From positions 1 to 64,000 of IMG/VR virus record IMGVR_UViG_3300033149_004458: a DNA stretch of 64,000 nt; one strand, 5' to 3'. Positions 49,022 through 56,284 of this stretch are shown here, in pieces. Numbering within the stretch: the stretch's first letter is position 1; every line of letters begins with the position of its first letter. The notes under the pieces were generated by a model, which worked only from the letters and a program-made list of their open reading frames with translations, made no database searches and was not told the origin of the DNA. Source of the DNA: a virus. Made by a program: the position numbers and the translations under genes.

Positions 49022-49206
49022 GCCATCATCATCCATTCCCATACACCACTGTCATCAATATCGAGGTCGTCGCTATCTCTTTCGTCATAACTGCTCACCA
49101 CTTGCTCCTCAACAACAGCTACCTGGTGTTGGCAAATGCCATACAGCCTGTCGACCGCCCCTTGCTTCATGGCCTGCTCTTGTGCTCTGGCTAGTAACTC
49201 ATCCAT
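49018..49206 (-). CDS. Small acidic protein, 62 aa
   Basis: MDELLARAQEQAMKQGAVDRL forms a helix. The C-terminal part is very acidic (YDERDSDDLDIDDSG) and ends in WEWMMMA. GGAGG lies eight bases before the ATG. Strongly acidic small phage proteins can mimic DNA or bind basic host proteins, but this is only a suggestion. It overlaps the 99-aa gene by eight bases. Confidence 0.62.
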   Translation of the reverse strand: MDELLARAQEQAMKQGAVDRLYGICQHQVAVVEEQVVSSYDERDSDDLDIDDSGVWEWMMMA

Positions 49207-49498
49207 TGATTGTCCTCCGATACAACATCTCTACAATCATGCCCCAGAAATTACCTTGTGCATGTTCGTACACCGAGGGGCTTTCTAGCTTCAATTCCTC
49301 TGGTGTTATTTGGTTGAGACCGTGCCGCAATGCTACGTCGAACCAAAACGCTTTATCTCTCCAGATATACGGCTTAATCCGCCTTAGCCGAGGTCCAGTT
49401 ACACCAGTGCCGCCCCCACTACCACCGACAACCCATTGCTCAATAAAGTGGTTCCAGATCAAATGCTTGCGCTCATCCGTCAATTCAACACTCATCAT
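49199..49498 (-). CDS. Small hypothetical protein, 99 aa
   Basis: This protein has LTDERKHLIWNHFIEQWVVGGSGGGTG at the N-terminus and later RHGLNQITPEELKL, ending in a basic helix. The Gly-rich linker divides two small helical parts. AAGGGACAA precedes two ATG codons (49498 and 49495). It may be a small DNA-associated protein. No family recognised. Confidence 0.62.
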   Translation of the reverse strand: MMSVELTDERKHLIWNHFIEQWVVGGSGGGTGVTGPRLRRIKPYIWRDKAFWFDVALRHGLNQITPEELKLESPSVYEHAQGNFWGMIVEMLYRRTING

Positions 49499-49538
49499 TT
49501 GTCCCTTTTGCTCAAACCTACCAGTACACCGTGGGCAA

Positions 49539-49778
49539 TCACATTAAAATTTTAACGGTATTTTTCTTATTCTTAGTAGTCTCTGCTTGATCCTTTAAAA
49601 GCTTTAACCTCTTAGCCATATTAACTAGTGTTTCATACTGTTCAAACGTAAGTAGTGACACATCTCCATTTGAGAAATAAGCCACTCTCCAGCCGTCCTC
49701 TTGCAACTTAACTACAAATGCTGTTTTATCTGGGATAACAACTTTTATTGCTTGGTCGATGCCAACAGTGTTATTCAT
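49539..49778 (-). CDS. Small hypothetical protein, 79 aa
   Basis: Begins MNNTVGIDQAIKVVIPDKTAF, with strands KTAFVVKLQEDGWRVAYFSNGDVSLLT in the middle and a basic Lys-rich C-terminal helix (AKRLKLLKDQAETTKNKKN). AGAAAGG lies about seven bases before the ATG. It may be a small DNA-binding or regulatory protein, but no motif is decisive. Confidence 0.65.
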   Translation of the reverse strand: MNNTVGIDQAIKVVIPDKTAFVVKLQEDGWRVAYFSNGDVSLLTFEQYETLVNMAKRLKLLKDQAETTKNKKNTVKILM

Positions 49779-49818
49779 TTTCTAGCCTTTCTGAAAGTAT
49801 TTTCCTGGTTTTCTGATG

Positions 49819-50049
49819 CTAAATACATTTCTCAAGAAGTTCTTCAATCTGCTCCAGGTCCTCTCGAATCAAAGACAATAATACACAAGCCATACGAATT
49901 CTCTTGGCTTCGTCTTTATAACTAATGCGGTTTGCGATGGACTTACCAATACAATTGAATATCTCTTCAATTTCTTCCAGGTGCTCTATCTTTGTTTTCT
50001 GAGGGGTATTTAAAAGTCCCCCAGAAGGTCTATGAAGTTTGGTTGACAT
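49819..50049 (-). CDS. Small helical protein, 76 aa
   Basis: I place the start at the ATG at 50049, preceded by GTGGAGACC, because the frame to 50085 lacks a site. It overlaps the previous gene by 40 bases. The chain is helical: EHLEEIEEIFNCIGKSIANRI and a LLSLIREDLEQIEELLEKC end, likely forming a coiled coil. No named family. Confidence 0.6.
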   Translation of the reverse strand: MSTKLHRPSGGLLNTPQKTKIEHLEEIEEIFNCIGKSIANRISYKDEAKRIRMACVLLSLIREDLEQIEELLEKCI

Positions 50050-50429
50050 GGTCTCCACTCTCCAGTTTCTAGTTTTCTCTGCCAATAACGGGCTCTTGCA
50101 CCATATCCTGTTACTATAACATCAGAGGCTACGATTAAACCTCCAACTAAACCTGTGTTGGGGTCTTCGCACAAGTAAAGCTCTCTACTCCCATTGCAGT
50201 AATATCGGACTGTAGCACAGGACCTAGAGCTAATTAGCGTCGCAATACGCCAGGCGTCTAAACTCTCACCGACGTGCTTGGCAGCATGAGCTGAGATTGG
50301 TGGTTGGGAAATGGCTGGCTGTTCCCACAAATTCTGTATTTGAATTGTCAGGACTAAGCCGCCAACCAGCAGCAAGAGAAACACAAACCCCGCCATCCCG
50401 CCTTGTCTCTGTGTATTATCCTGGATCAT
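50010..50429 (-). CDS. Membrane-anchored protein, 139 aa
   Basis: A hydrophobic helix follows a short polar N-terminus (about 11-29, GMAGFVFLLLLVGGLVLTI). The rest is soluble, with Cys-containing strands (SRSCATVRYYCNGSRELYLCEDPN) and GLIVASDVIVTGY. GGAGG stands about nine bases before the ATG. The topology suggests a membrane-tethered extracytoplasmic domain, with the Cys residues possibly disulfide-bonded. A host-surface role such as superinfection exclusion is conceivable but unproved. Confidence 0.68.
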   Translation of the reverse strand: MIQDNTQRQGGMAGFVFLLLLVGGLVLTIQIQNLWEQPAISQPPISAHAAKHVGESLDAWRIATLISSRSCATVRYYCNGSRELYLCEDPNTGLVGGLIVASDVIVTGYGARARYWQRKLETGEWRPCQPNFIDLLGDF

Positions 50430-50511
50430 TTTTACTGACCTCCATAACTCTCCAACCCAAGAATCACTTTTGGCCCACGCCTTATATTCTAGGTTTTATT
50501 GTTTATACTCT

Positions 50512-50604
50512 TTACCAGCCCCCGCACCGTGCCACACATGCTAATATAATAACTAGAGCTAAAATCAATAGTATTAGCAAGCCCACTTTGTCTGCATCTT
50601 TCAT
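50512..50604 (-). CDS. Single-pass membrane microprotein, 30 aa
   Basis: Thirty codons: MKDADKVG, then one hydrophobic helix (LLILLILALVIILACVA) and a short RCGGW tail. GGAAAG and GGAAAGTAGAG lie directly before the ATG, a fair ribosome binding site. It follows the DNA methyltransferase gene by 18 bases. Its size and topology are like the 32-aa peptide at 43080. Confidence 0.55.
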   Translation of the reverse strand: MKDADKVGLLILLILALVIILACVARCGGW

Positions 50605-50622
50605 CTCTACTTTCCTTTCCAG

Positions 50623-51444
50623 TTAAGATGAGTTATCGGTATGAATAAACTCTACTGCATCTTGGTCAAATAAATTTGGCTGTAATCGTAATCTAAGAAT
50701 ATCTTCAAGGGACTTATTCTTTTCAATGCCTATACCAACCCTACCAAGGTCTCTTGCCACTTTAATGGTGGTTCCTGTGCCAACAAATGGGTCCAAAATA
50801 ATATCTTCTCTTGCTGTATACATCGTTATCAGTCTCTTTGGTAATTCCTCTGGGAAAGTAGCCTGTTTGCTCCCTTCTACTATAATGTTATCTGCCACAC
50901 TACTAAAATTCCATACTCCATGAACATATTGCGACCATTCTTCTTTGCTCATATTTAACTGCTTTGGTTTCAATTGTGCTCCTTTGGAATACTTGCGCCA
51001 AACAAATATATATTCCCAAGAAGGCGATACACGCATTTGTCCTTCAAACCTTGATTTCTGAGTTAGGTGTCTGGCTGCATCTAACATAGGCCTATTTTTA
51101 TTCCAGATAATCCTGGCCCACAAGTCCATCCCGACCCGATTCATAATATCCACATAGAAGGGAACATATGATATCTCTAATGGTCTACCGAACTCTTTAG
51201 CGTTTGCATATTTATCAGCAAAATTGATAGCAATCTTGCCCCAAGGTTCAAGCAATGGTACACATCTGGAGAAAACTATGTCTAACAGTTTAAGATATTC
51301 TTCCCAATTGTTCAGATATAGTTCATATTCTCGATTAACAAAATAAGGAGGGCTGGTAACCACTAAGGCTACTTTTTCTTTCAGCTCTCCTGCTAACTCC
51401 AATAGAACTTCTCTGCTATCTCCAAAATAAATCCTATGATTCAT
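50623..51444 (-). CDS. DNA methyltransferase (N4/N6, beta class), 273 aa
   Basis: The catalytic TSPPYF motif lies near the N-terminus (about 35-40) and the SAM-binding DPFVGTGTTI near the C-terminus (about 229-238). That order is the beta class of N6-adenine or N4-cytosine methyltransferases. The chain ends in a positive region. I start at ATG 51444 (GGAG just before) and not at 51486. The target recognition part is the centre with LTQKSRFEGQMRVSP. It probably methylates phage DNA to evade restriction. No partner endonuclease gene is adjacent, so it is an orphan enzyme. Confidence 0.9.
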   Translation of the reverse strand: MNHRIYFGDSREVLLELAGELKEKVALVVTSPPYFVNREYELYLNNWEEYLKLLDIVFSRCVPLLEPWGKIAINFADKYANAKEFGRPLEISYVPFYVDIMNRVGMDLWARIIWNKNRPMLDAARHLTQKSRFEGQMRVSPSWEYIFVWRKYSKGAQLKPKQLNMSKEEWSQYVHGVWNFSSVADNIIVEGSKQATFPEELPKRLITMYTAREDIILDPFVGTGTTIKVARDLGRVGIGIEKNKSLEDILRLRLQPNLFDQDAVEFIHTDNSS

Positions 51445-51643
51445 CCGCTCCCCAGTAGTTAAGCTTGCCCTCTCTCGTAAATGCAAAATATATTACTTCT
51501 GGACCTATAGATGGAAGCTCAACATATGTATGTGTTTTTCCACAAGGAGAGGCTTTCCCTCTACGAACAATCCCTCTATGAACAACTCTATAATTTACCT
51601 GAGCGCCGTTTAGCATATGCAAAAACATCTCCAGATCAGACAT
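51434..51643 (-). CDS. Small hypothetical protein, 69 aa
   Basis: This protein starts with MSDLEMFLHMLNGAQVNYRV and continues with beta strands (THTYVELPSIGPEVIYFAFTREGKLNYWG), a pattern of small alpha-beta phage proteins. AAAGGAG lies seven bases before the ATG. It overlaps the methyltransferase gene by 11 bases, so it may be coupled to it. Function unknown. Confidence 0.68.
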   Translation of the reverse strand: MSDLEMFLHMLNGAQVNYRVVHRGIVRRGKASPCGKTHTYVELPSIGPEVIYFAFTREGKLNYWGADES

Positions 51644-51644
51644 A

Positions 51645-51827
51645 TCAAACTCCTTTATCAGTCTTTCCTTTCAACGAGAAATTTCTAATAGCTAATTCCT
51701 TCTGTTCTTCTGTTGCTTTCTTCCAACATTGTTTGTGCCAAATAATATTAGCGTATGGACGATCACTTGCTTGTAAAAATTGTTCTTGTTCTTCTTCTAT
51801 TGGTTTGTTACAGCCAGGGCAAATCAT
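51645..51827 (-). CDS. Zinc-finger microprotein, 60 aa
   Basis: MICPGCNKPIEEEQEQFLQ at the N-terminus has a CxxC knuckle, with WHKQCWKK further on supplying His and Cys for a third and fourth ligand. AGGAAG precedes the ATG. It overlaps the upstream zinc-finger gene by four bases. Probably a small regulator of nucleic acids or polymerase. Confidence 0.68.
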   Translation of the reverse strand: MICPGCNKPIEEEQEQFLQASDRPYANIIWHKQCWKKATEEQKELAIRNFSLKGKTDKGV

Positions 51828-52063
51828 CTTAGCTTCCTATATCTTTTCAATGTATCCCACAAAGTCTTAGTCAAAAAGCGGTCTTCCTTAGTAACTATAA
51901 AGTTCAGCAGGCTTTCTACGTCTGCTCTTAGCAGTGGTACATATACTACTTTATGTTTCTCTTCACACTGCTTAGCCCTCTTAAATGCTTTTTCTCTATC
52001 ATTACTTGTATAGGTCCTACCACAGATTGAGCACCTATAAGTATGCTTTAAACTTTCTGGCAT
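51824..52063 (-). CDS. Zinc-finger protein, 79 aa
   Basis: TYRCSICGRTYTSNDREKAFKRAKQCEEKH at the N-terminus contains CxxC followed by Cys and His, a C2H2-like or treble-clef type zinc motif. A helical basic C-terminus follows. It is the first gene after the divergent control region and has an ideal AAGGAG six bases before the ATG. A role as early regulator of the divergent promoters is plausible from position only. Confidence 0.72.
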   Translation of the reverse strand: MPESLKHTYRCSICGRTYTSNDREKAFKRAKQCEEKHKVVYVPLLRADVESLLNFIVTKEDRFLTKTLWDTLKRYRKLR

Positions 52064-52072
52064 ATCAGCTCC

Positions 52073-52101
52073 TTGACAAAATTTTTATTTTATGTTATTA
52101 T
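52073..52101 (+). promoter_or_regulatory. Candidate sigma70 promoter, TTGACA-17-TATTAT
   Basis: TTGACA (52073-52078), a 17-base spacer starting AAATTT and TATTAT (52096-52101) lie on the plus strand. If active, it would read rightward through the AT-rich gap towards the polymerase gene. It overlaps the ribosome binding site of the minus-strand gene at 52063. Confidence 0.6.
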
Positions 52102-52255
52102 GAATTTTAAGAGTAGCCAGAATTATGCTTAATAACAAAACCTCTTAATTTAAAAAAAATTTAAAAGCTTAAAATTTTAAATCTTCATTTATATATAAAA
52201 ATTTATTTGTTTTAACTTTTAAACTTCCTGTACCTCCGCAGTATTCGGCGGCGAC
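52102..52255. other. Very AT-rich stretch, candidate origin or control region
   Basis: This gene-free stretch is almost entirely A and T (for example around 52145-52185), followed by a short G+C-rich inverted sequence CCGC...GCGG near 52236-52251. It lies between divergent operons just upstream of the replication genes, a common place for origin unwinding elements. No iterons are evident here. Confidence 0.4.
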
Positions 52256-52284
52256 ATTTTAATTTTAATTTTCATTTTTGTCAA
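52256..52284 (-). promoter_or_regulatory. Sigma70 promoter, TTGACA-17-TAAAAT
   Basis: On the minus strand TTGACA (52284-52279) and TAAAAT (52261-52256) are 17 bases apart, with AAAATG after the -35. It fires leftward towards the zinc-finger gene at 52063 and is the downstream member of a tandem pair. Confidence 0.82.
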
Positions 52285-52288
52285 TAAT

Positions 52289-52317
52289 ATTGTAACACAA
52301 AAAAGATTTTTTGTCAA
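52289..52317 (-). promoter_or_regulatory. Sigma70 promoter, TTGACA-17-TACAAT
   Basis: On the minus strand TTGACA (52317-52312) and TACAAT (52294-52289) are 17 bases apart. It is the upstream member of a tandem leftward pair; its -10 lies five bases before the -35 of the next promoter. Confidence 0.82.
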
Positions 52318-52389
52318 GGGAATTTTGCGCTAAGAACGTCAAAAATTTCTTAAAAATTTCTTAAAATACGTAGAAACGCTGTTTTTGTC

Positions 52390-52418
52390 TTGACAAAATT
52401 TGCTTTTTGTGCTATAAT
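52390..52418 (+). promoter_or_regulatory. Consensus sigma70 promoter, TTGACA-17-TATAAT
   Basis: TTGACA (52390-52395), a spacer beginning AAATTTGC and TATAAT (52413-52418) lie about 30 bases before the polymerase ATG. This is the main rightward promoter of the replication operon. Confidence 0.94.
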
Positions 52419-52448
52419 AAGGAAGATCAAAAATTTTAAAGGAGCAGC

Positions 52449-54239
52449 ATGGAGTTTGTAACTTCTGATATTGTCTTACAAGAGGAGATATTGCCTGATA
52501 TACTTAGGCATGATATTCTCTCTTTGGACGTTGAGACTACAGGCTTTAATCCTAGAGAGAGTGTTTTAGTTCTAGTTCAAATTGCTACTCCAGAAGAGAT
52601 ATATGTTTTTGATGCTAGAGCATGTAATCTCACACCGCTATTCTCTGGGATTGAGCAAGTAAACCCACTTATCATTGGACACAACCTAAAGTTTGACCTG
52701 AAATTTCTCAAGCAAAAATACAATTTTACACCTAAAAGATTATTTGACACAATGTTAGCTTGGGGAATAATCTACAACGGAAAGCGAAGTCAATTTGCTT
52801 CGTTGCATGAGTTGACTCTTCTCCTGTTAGGGGAAACTCTGGATAAAGACTTAAGAGCATCTTTCCAATATACTTATGGAGATGTTACTGAAGAACAGAT
52901 AAAGTATGCTGCCAACGACGTTCGCTTTTTATACAATATATTCAGAGAGGAGCTGACACTATTAAAACAAGATGACCTTATTGCTACTGCCAAGCTAGAG
53001 TTCTCCCTTATTCCTGTAGTAGTTGATCTGGAACTTACTGGCATAAGAATAGATAGAAATAAATGGGAAGAAATAATCGCCAGACTCCCAGAAGAGATAC
53101 AGGCACTAGAGCAAGAAATAGGGAAAATGTTATCTAACAGAAGTAGTGGTTACTTGCAAAGCGCCCTTGTCGAAAAAAGCGGGAGCTTGGTGCAAACAGA
53201 TGGCCTACCTGTAGACTTTAACCCAAGAAGCAATTTACAAGTCAGAAGAGAATTGGTTAATTTTGGTTACAACGTAGATAATGTTCGTGCTTCGACCTTG
53301 CGGTCTATTCCGCACCCATTTGCACGGGCAATCCTCAAACATAGAAATCTGGCAAAGATAGCATCTACGTATGGAAAGAATTTCCTTGCGCTGATTGAGT
53401 CTGATGGGAAGATACATGCAAACTTTAATCAGAATGGTTCTAGAAGCGGGAGATTCTCAAGCAGCAACCCGAATTTACAGAATATTCCAAGATCGAGTGC
53501 TTTTAGAGGTTGCTTTATTGCAGATGCTGGTTGTAAATTTATTACGGCGGATTTTTCTCAAATTGAGTTAAGAACAGCGGCGGTTCTTAGTGGAGAGCCA
53601 AAGATGCTGGAAGAGTATTCCAGGAAGGACGCTGATTTACATAGAAGAACTGCCTCTTACATTTACAAGATACCAGTAGATAAAGTAACAAGTGAACAAC
53701 GATCTGTTGGAAAAAATGGGAACTTTAGTATCATTTACCAGATTTCTCCGGCAGGCTTTGCCTCTAGATATGAAATTAGCATCAAAGAGGCAGAGAGAAT
53801 AATAAGCGGTTTTTGGTCTGCCTATGACATGCTCCATAATTATATGTTGTCGCAGGGGGACTTGGCAGTTACTCGTGGATACACCAAAACAGCTATTGGT
53901 AGACGCCGATACTTCCTTCCACCGAGCCAAAATTCTAGAATGTACAGAGCAGAGATTTCTAAAATTCGTAGAGAGGGAGCAAACTTTCCTGTTCAGGGTA
54001 CCGCAGCAGATATTATGAAGCTTGCTCTCATAAAAGTACGAGAAGCAATAATGCCATACGGTGCTAGTATAGTAAATACTGTACACGATGAGCTCGTAGT
54101 CAACACTCCAGAGGAAACTGTTGCTGAAGTTGCGGCACTTGTCTACAACGAAATGATTAATGCTGCTATCGATACTCTTGGAGATGAGTTGCCATGGGAA
54201 GTGAACATGAAGATTGGAAATTGTTGGGAAAAAGCTTGA
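52449..54239 (+). CDS. DNA polymerase I-like (family A) with 3'-5' exonuclease, 596 aa
   Basis: Residues about 20-165 form a DEDDy exonuclease: LDVETTG (Asp27, Glu29), GHNLKFD (Asp83) and YAANDV (Tyr153, Asp157). The polymerase follows: motif A ITADFSQIELR (Asp368, Glu373), motif B RSVGKNGNF (Arg418, Lys422, Phe426) and motif C VNTVHDELV (His546, Asp547). There is no 5'-nuclease domain, as in many phage polymerases. Phe426 corresponds to the residue that favours dNTP over ddNTP. AAAGGAG lies before the ATG, and a consensus promoter is just upstream. It is the phage replicase. Confidence 0.96.
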   Translation: MEFVTSDIVLQEEILPDILRHDILSLDVETTGFNPRESVLVLVQIATPEEIYVFDARACNLTPLFSGIEQVNPLIIGHNLKFDLKFLKQKYNFTPKRLFDTMLAWGIIYNGKRSQFASLHELTLLLLGETLDKDLRASFQYTYGDVTEEQIKYAANDVRFLYNIFREELTLLKQDDLIATAKLEFSLIPVVVDLELTGIRIDRNKWEEIIARLPEEIQALEQEIGKMLSNRSSGYLQSALVEKSGSLVQTDGLPVDFNPRSNLQVRRELVNFGYNVDNVRASTLRSIPHPFARAILKHRNLAKIASTYGKNFLALIESDGKIHANFNQNGSRSGRFSSSNPNLQNIPRSSAFRGCFIADAGCKFITADFSQIELRTAAVLSGEPKMLEEYSRKDADLHRRTASYIYKIPVDKVTSEQRSVGKNGNFSIIYQISPAGFASRYEISIKEAERIISGFWSAYDMLHNYMLSQGDLAVTRGYTKTAIGRRRYFLPPSQNSRMYRAEISKIRREGANFPVQGTAADIMKLALIKVREAIMPYGASIVNTVHDELVVNTPEETVAEVAALVYNEMINAAIDTLGDELPWEVNMKIGNCWEKA

Positions 54240-54264
54240 CAAAAAATAACGAATCTGATATAAT
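54236..54264 (+). promoter_or_regulatory. Consensus promoter inside the polymerase 3' end, giving a leaderless recA mRNA
   Basis: TTGACA (54236-54241) overlaps the polymerase stop codon, and TATAAT (54259-54264) follows at a 17-base spacing. The ATG of the recA-like gene starts only seven bases after the -10 box, so transcription would begin at or next to the start codon. There is no Shine-Dalgarno sequence in between. Confidence 0.9.
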
Positions 54265-54270
54265 TGTAAT

Positions 54271-55254
54271 ATGGAAAAAACTAACGAAGTTTTGAAAAAA
54301 ATTAAACGCTTGTATGGAGAAGAGGCTATTTATCTTCTTAACGATTTCCCGACGCAGGATGTTGACGTAATCCCGACTGGAGCCCTACTATTAGACCAAG
54401 CATTAGGAGTGGGGGGAATTCCTAGAGGAAGAGTAACAGAAATATTTGGTCTATATAATACTGGCAAGACAACAATCTGTCAGCATATTATTGCGGAGGC
54501 ACAAAGACTCGGGTTGACCCCCGCTTATATTGACGTAGAAAATGTACTTGACTTTCAGTGGGCGTCTCTTTGTGGTGTAGATTTTGACAATCTCCTTTTG
54601 TCTCAACCAAGCTTTGCAGAAACAGCTCTTGGAATTGCAGAAAAATTGATCAAAAGTGGTGAGATTGGGTTAGTAGTAATTGACTCCGCTGCAGCTCTGA
54701 CTCCTAAGTCTGAAGAGACGGAAGAAGAATTTAAAGATGTTAATACCACAGGGATGCGGCGCGCAAAATTACTGTACCACTTCTTCCGCGTCGTAGTTCC
54801 TGCACTTAGAAGAAATAACGTGGCCCTGGTTTTTACAAATCAGATGCGAGATAATACCAAATCCATATATGGAGGAGTTCTTCCAGGCTGCGGCCACGCA
54901 ATTAAATATTATGCCTCTGTTAGAATGGAATTAAAAGTGAAGAAAAGTGGAAGAGTGTTCTCTGGAGACACAGTAGTTGGTCAGGAGGTTCAGGCTAATA
55001 TTGTGAAGAACAGGGTGGCACCGCCATTAAAGACTGCCTCTTTCGTGATATTATTTGACGCTGGTATAGATAAAGCAGCGGACGTGTTAACAGCGGCCCT
55101 CTCTTTTGGGATAGTAACGAAGGCTGGACCGTATTTACGTTACAATGAAACTACTATAGGACAGGGGAAAGCAAAAACTATTCAAGCGTTACGCGAAAAC
55201 CCAGAATTACTATTGGCTATAGAGCAAGAGTGCAAGGAGATTTTGTATGGCTGA
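54271..55254 (+). CDS. RecA-like recombinase, 327 aa
   Basis: The RecA core is clear: IPTGALLLDQALGVGGIPRGRVTEIFG, Walker A GLYNTGKTT (60-68), AYIDVENVLD with the catalytic Glu region (about 85-94), Walker B LVVIDSAAAL (134-143) and NQMRDN (L2-region start). Walker A has the unusual LYNT in place of the bacterial PESS. It binds ssDNA, promotes strand exchange and supports recombination-dependent replication. Its own consensus promoter lies directly upstream and would give a leaderless transcript. The next gene overlaps by eight bases. Confidence 0.95.
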   Translation: MEKTNEVLKKIKRLYGEEAIYLLNDFPTQDVDVIPTGALLLDQALGVGGIPRGRVTEIFGLYNTGKTTICQHIIAEAQRLGLTPAYIDVENVLDFQWASLCGVDFDNLLLSQPSFAETALGIAEKLIKSGEIGLVVIDSAAALTPKSEETEEEFKDVNTTGMRRAKLLYHFFRVVVPALRRNNVALVFTNQMRDNTKSIYGGVLPGCGHAIKYYASVRMELKVKKSGRVFSGDTVVGQEVQANIVKNRVAPPLKTASFVILFDAGIDKAADVLTAALSFGIVTKAGPYLRYNETTIGQGKAKTIQALRENPELLLAIEQECKEILYG

Positions 55255-55546
55255 TACAACTTCGATAGAGCGGCTTTTTAATCTCGGAGAGTTTAGTAAT
55301 ATCAGAATAACCGTAGCAGATATTAGCAAACCCTTACAAGAGCGCAGGATAGAGATGCTAGAAAGGATTTTAGATATCTACGAAGCATTTTACCTGCAAC
55401 AAGTTATAAGGTATATGCTACAAGACAATGATAAGCTAACTGAACTTTGGTGTACCAGATATGAGAATTTAATCGCAAATAGAGATACCTATTTCAAGGA
55501 ACTTACTAAGAATGAGGAGGAAACGCAAGATGACACAACTAACTGA
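55247..55546 (+). CDS. Small hypothetical protein in the replication operon, 99 aa
   Basis: An unknown helical protein (ERRIEMLERILDIYEAFYLQQVIRYML). AAGGAG lies seven bases before the ATG, and it overlaps the recA gene by eight bases and the SSB-like gene by 17 bases. Such coupling suggests a role with them, for instance as a recombination mediator or helicase accessory. No known domain is seen. Confidence 0.7.
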   Translation: MADTTSIERLFNLGEFSNIRITVADISKPLQERRIEMLERILDIYEAFYLQQVIRYMLQDNDKLTELWCTRYENLIANRDTYFKELTKNEEETQDDTTN

Positions 55547-56276
55547 CTTTTCAGGACCAGAGAAGGTTGCACGATCTAATGACTTTATCAAAATTGTTCC
55601 TGGTATTCCGGTGACAATTCAGATTTTAGATAAGAAGTCACATCACATTGTGGTCCACTGGATTGCCGATGGGACTGGCAGACGATTCAGCTTCCGCTGT
55701 TTGGGGAAAGACGTTTGCCCTGTGTGTATTAGAAATGCAGAAATTGGTTGGGACCGGAAACACCCGAACTATATTCCTGCCCAGAACAGGTATAGAGTTA
55801 ATGTCCTTGACTTGACTCAGGGGAAAATTTGTCCGGCATGCGGTGCGGTCTATGTCGGAAATATTCCAGAAGTTTGCACTAATGAGGCTTGTTCTGCGAG
55901 CTTGCGGGATGTAGAGGCAGCTCCACTGAACCGAGTTCGTATCTTGGAGCGTGGGCGTAGGCTCTTCCAGAAATTTAATGCACTACAAGAAGTCCCGAAC
56001 CCGTTTGCGAATGATGAGATTATTCCTATTCAGTCCTACCCGATTAGATTAGTTGCTACTGGGCAGGGAACACAGATGGAGATTACTGTGTTGCCACAAC
56101 CCCCCAATAACATTGATCCAACCCAATATGAGCTTTTAGACCTAGATGCTGGACTGGTCCTCACTCCAGAGGAAATTCAGTTCATCATGGACGGCGGCTC
56201 TTTGAATGACGTGTTGTCAGAGCGTCGTGCGGCAAAGGCAAATGCATCATCTGACGAAGGCGATATTCCATTTTAA
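55530..56276 (+). CDS. Single-stranded DNA-binding-like protein with zinc sites, 248 aa
   Basis: The C-terminus ends in DEGDIPF, the acidic tip used by SSB proteins to recruit partners. The N-terminal half should hold the DNA-binding OB-like fold, with two metal sites: C57...CPVC (63-66), and CPAC (101-104) with C116 and C121. T4 gp32-like SSBs also carry a zinc site, though with different spacing. I place the start at the ATG at 55530 because GAGGAGG lies nine bases before it; an upstream ATG at 55512 adds only six basic residues. Function rests on the tail motif, zinc sites and location between recA and helicase. Confidence 0.7.
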   Translation: MTQLTDFSGPEKVARSNDFIKIVPGIPVTIQILDKKSHHIVVHWIADGTGRRFSFRCLGKDVCPVCIRNAEIGWDRKHPNYIPAQNRYRVNVLDLTQGKICPACGAVYVGNIPEVCTNEACSASLRDVEAAPLNRVRILERGRRLFQKFNALQEVPNPFANDEIIPIQSYPIRLVATGQGTQMEITVLPQPPNNIDPTQYELLDLDAGLVLTPEEIQFIMDGGSLNDVLSERRAAKANASSDEGDIPF

Positions 56277-56284
56277 TTACTCCT

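Noticed and set aside
53637-54242. Antisense open frame of 201 codons in the polymerase gene
   Set aside because: Shadow of the polymerase coding frame, with all polymerase motifs on the plus strand.
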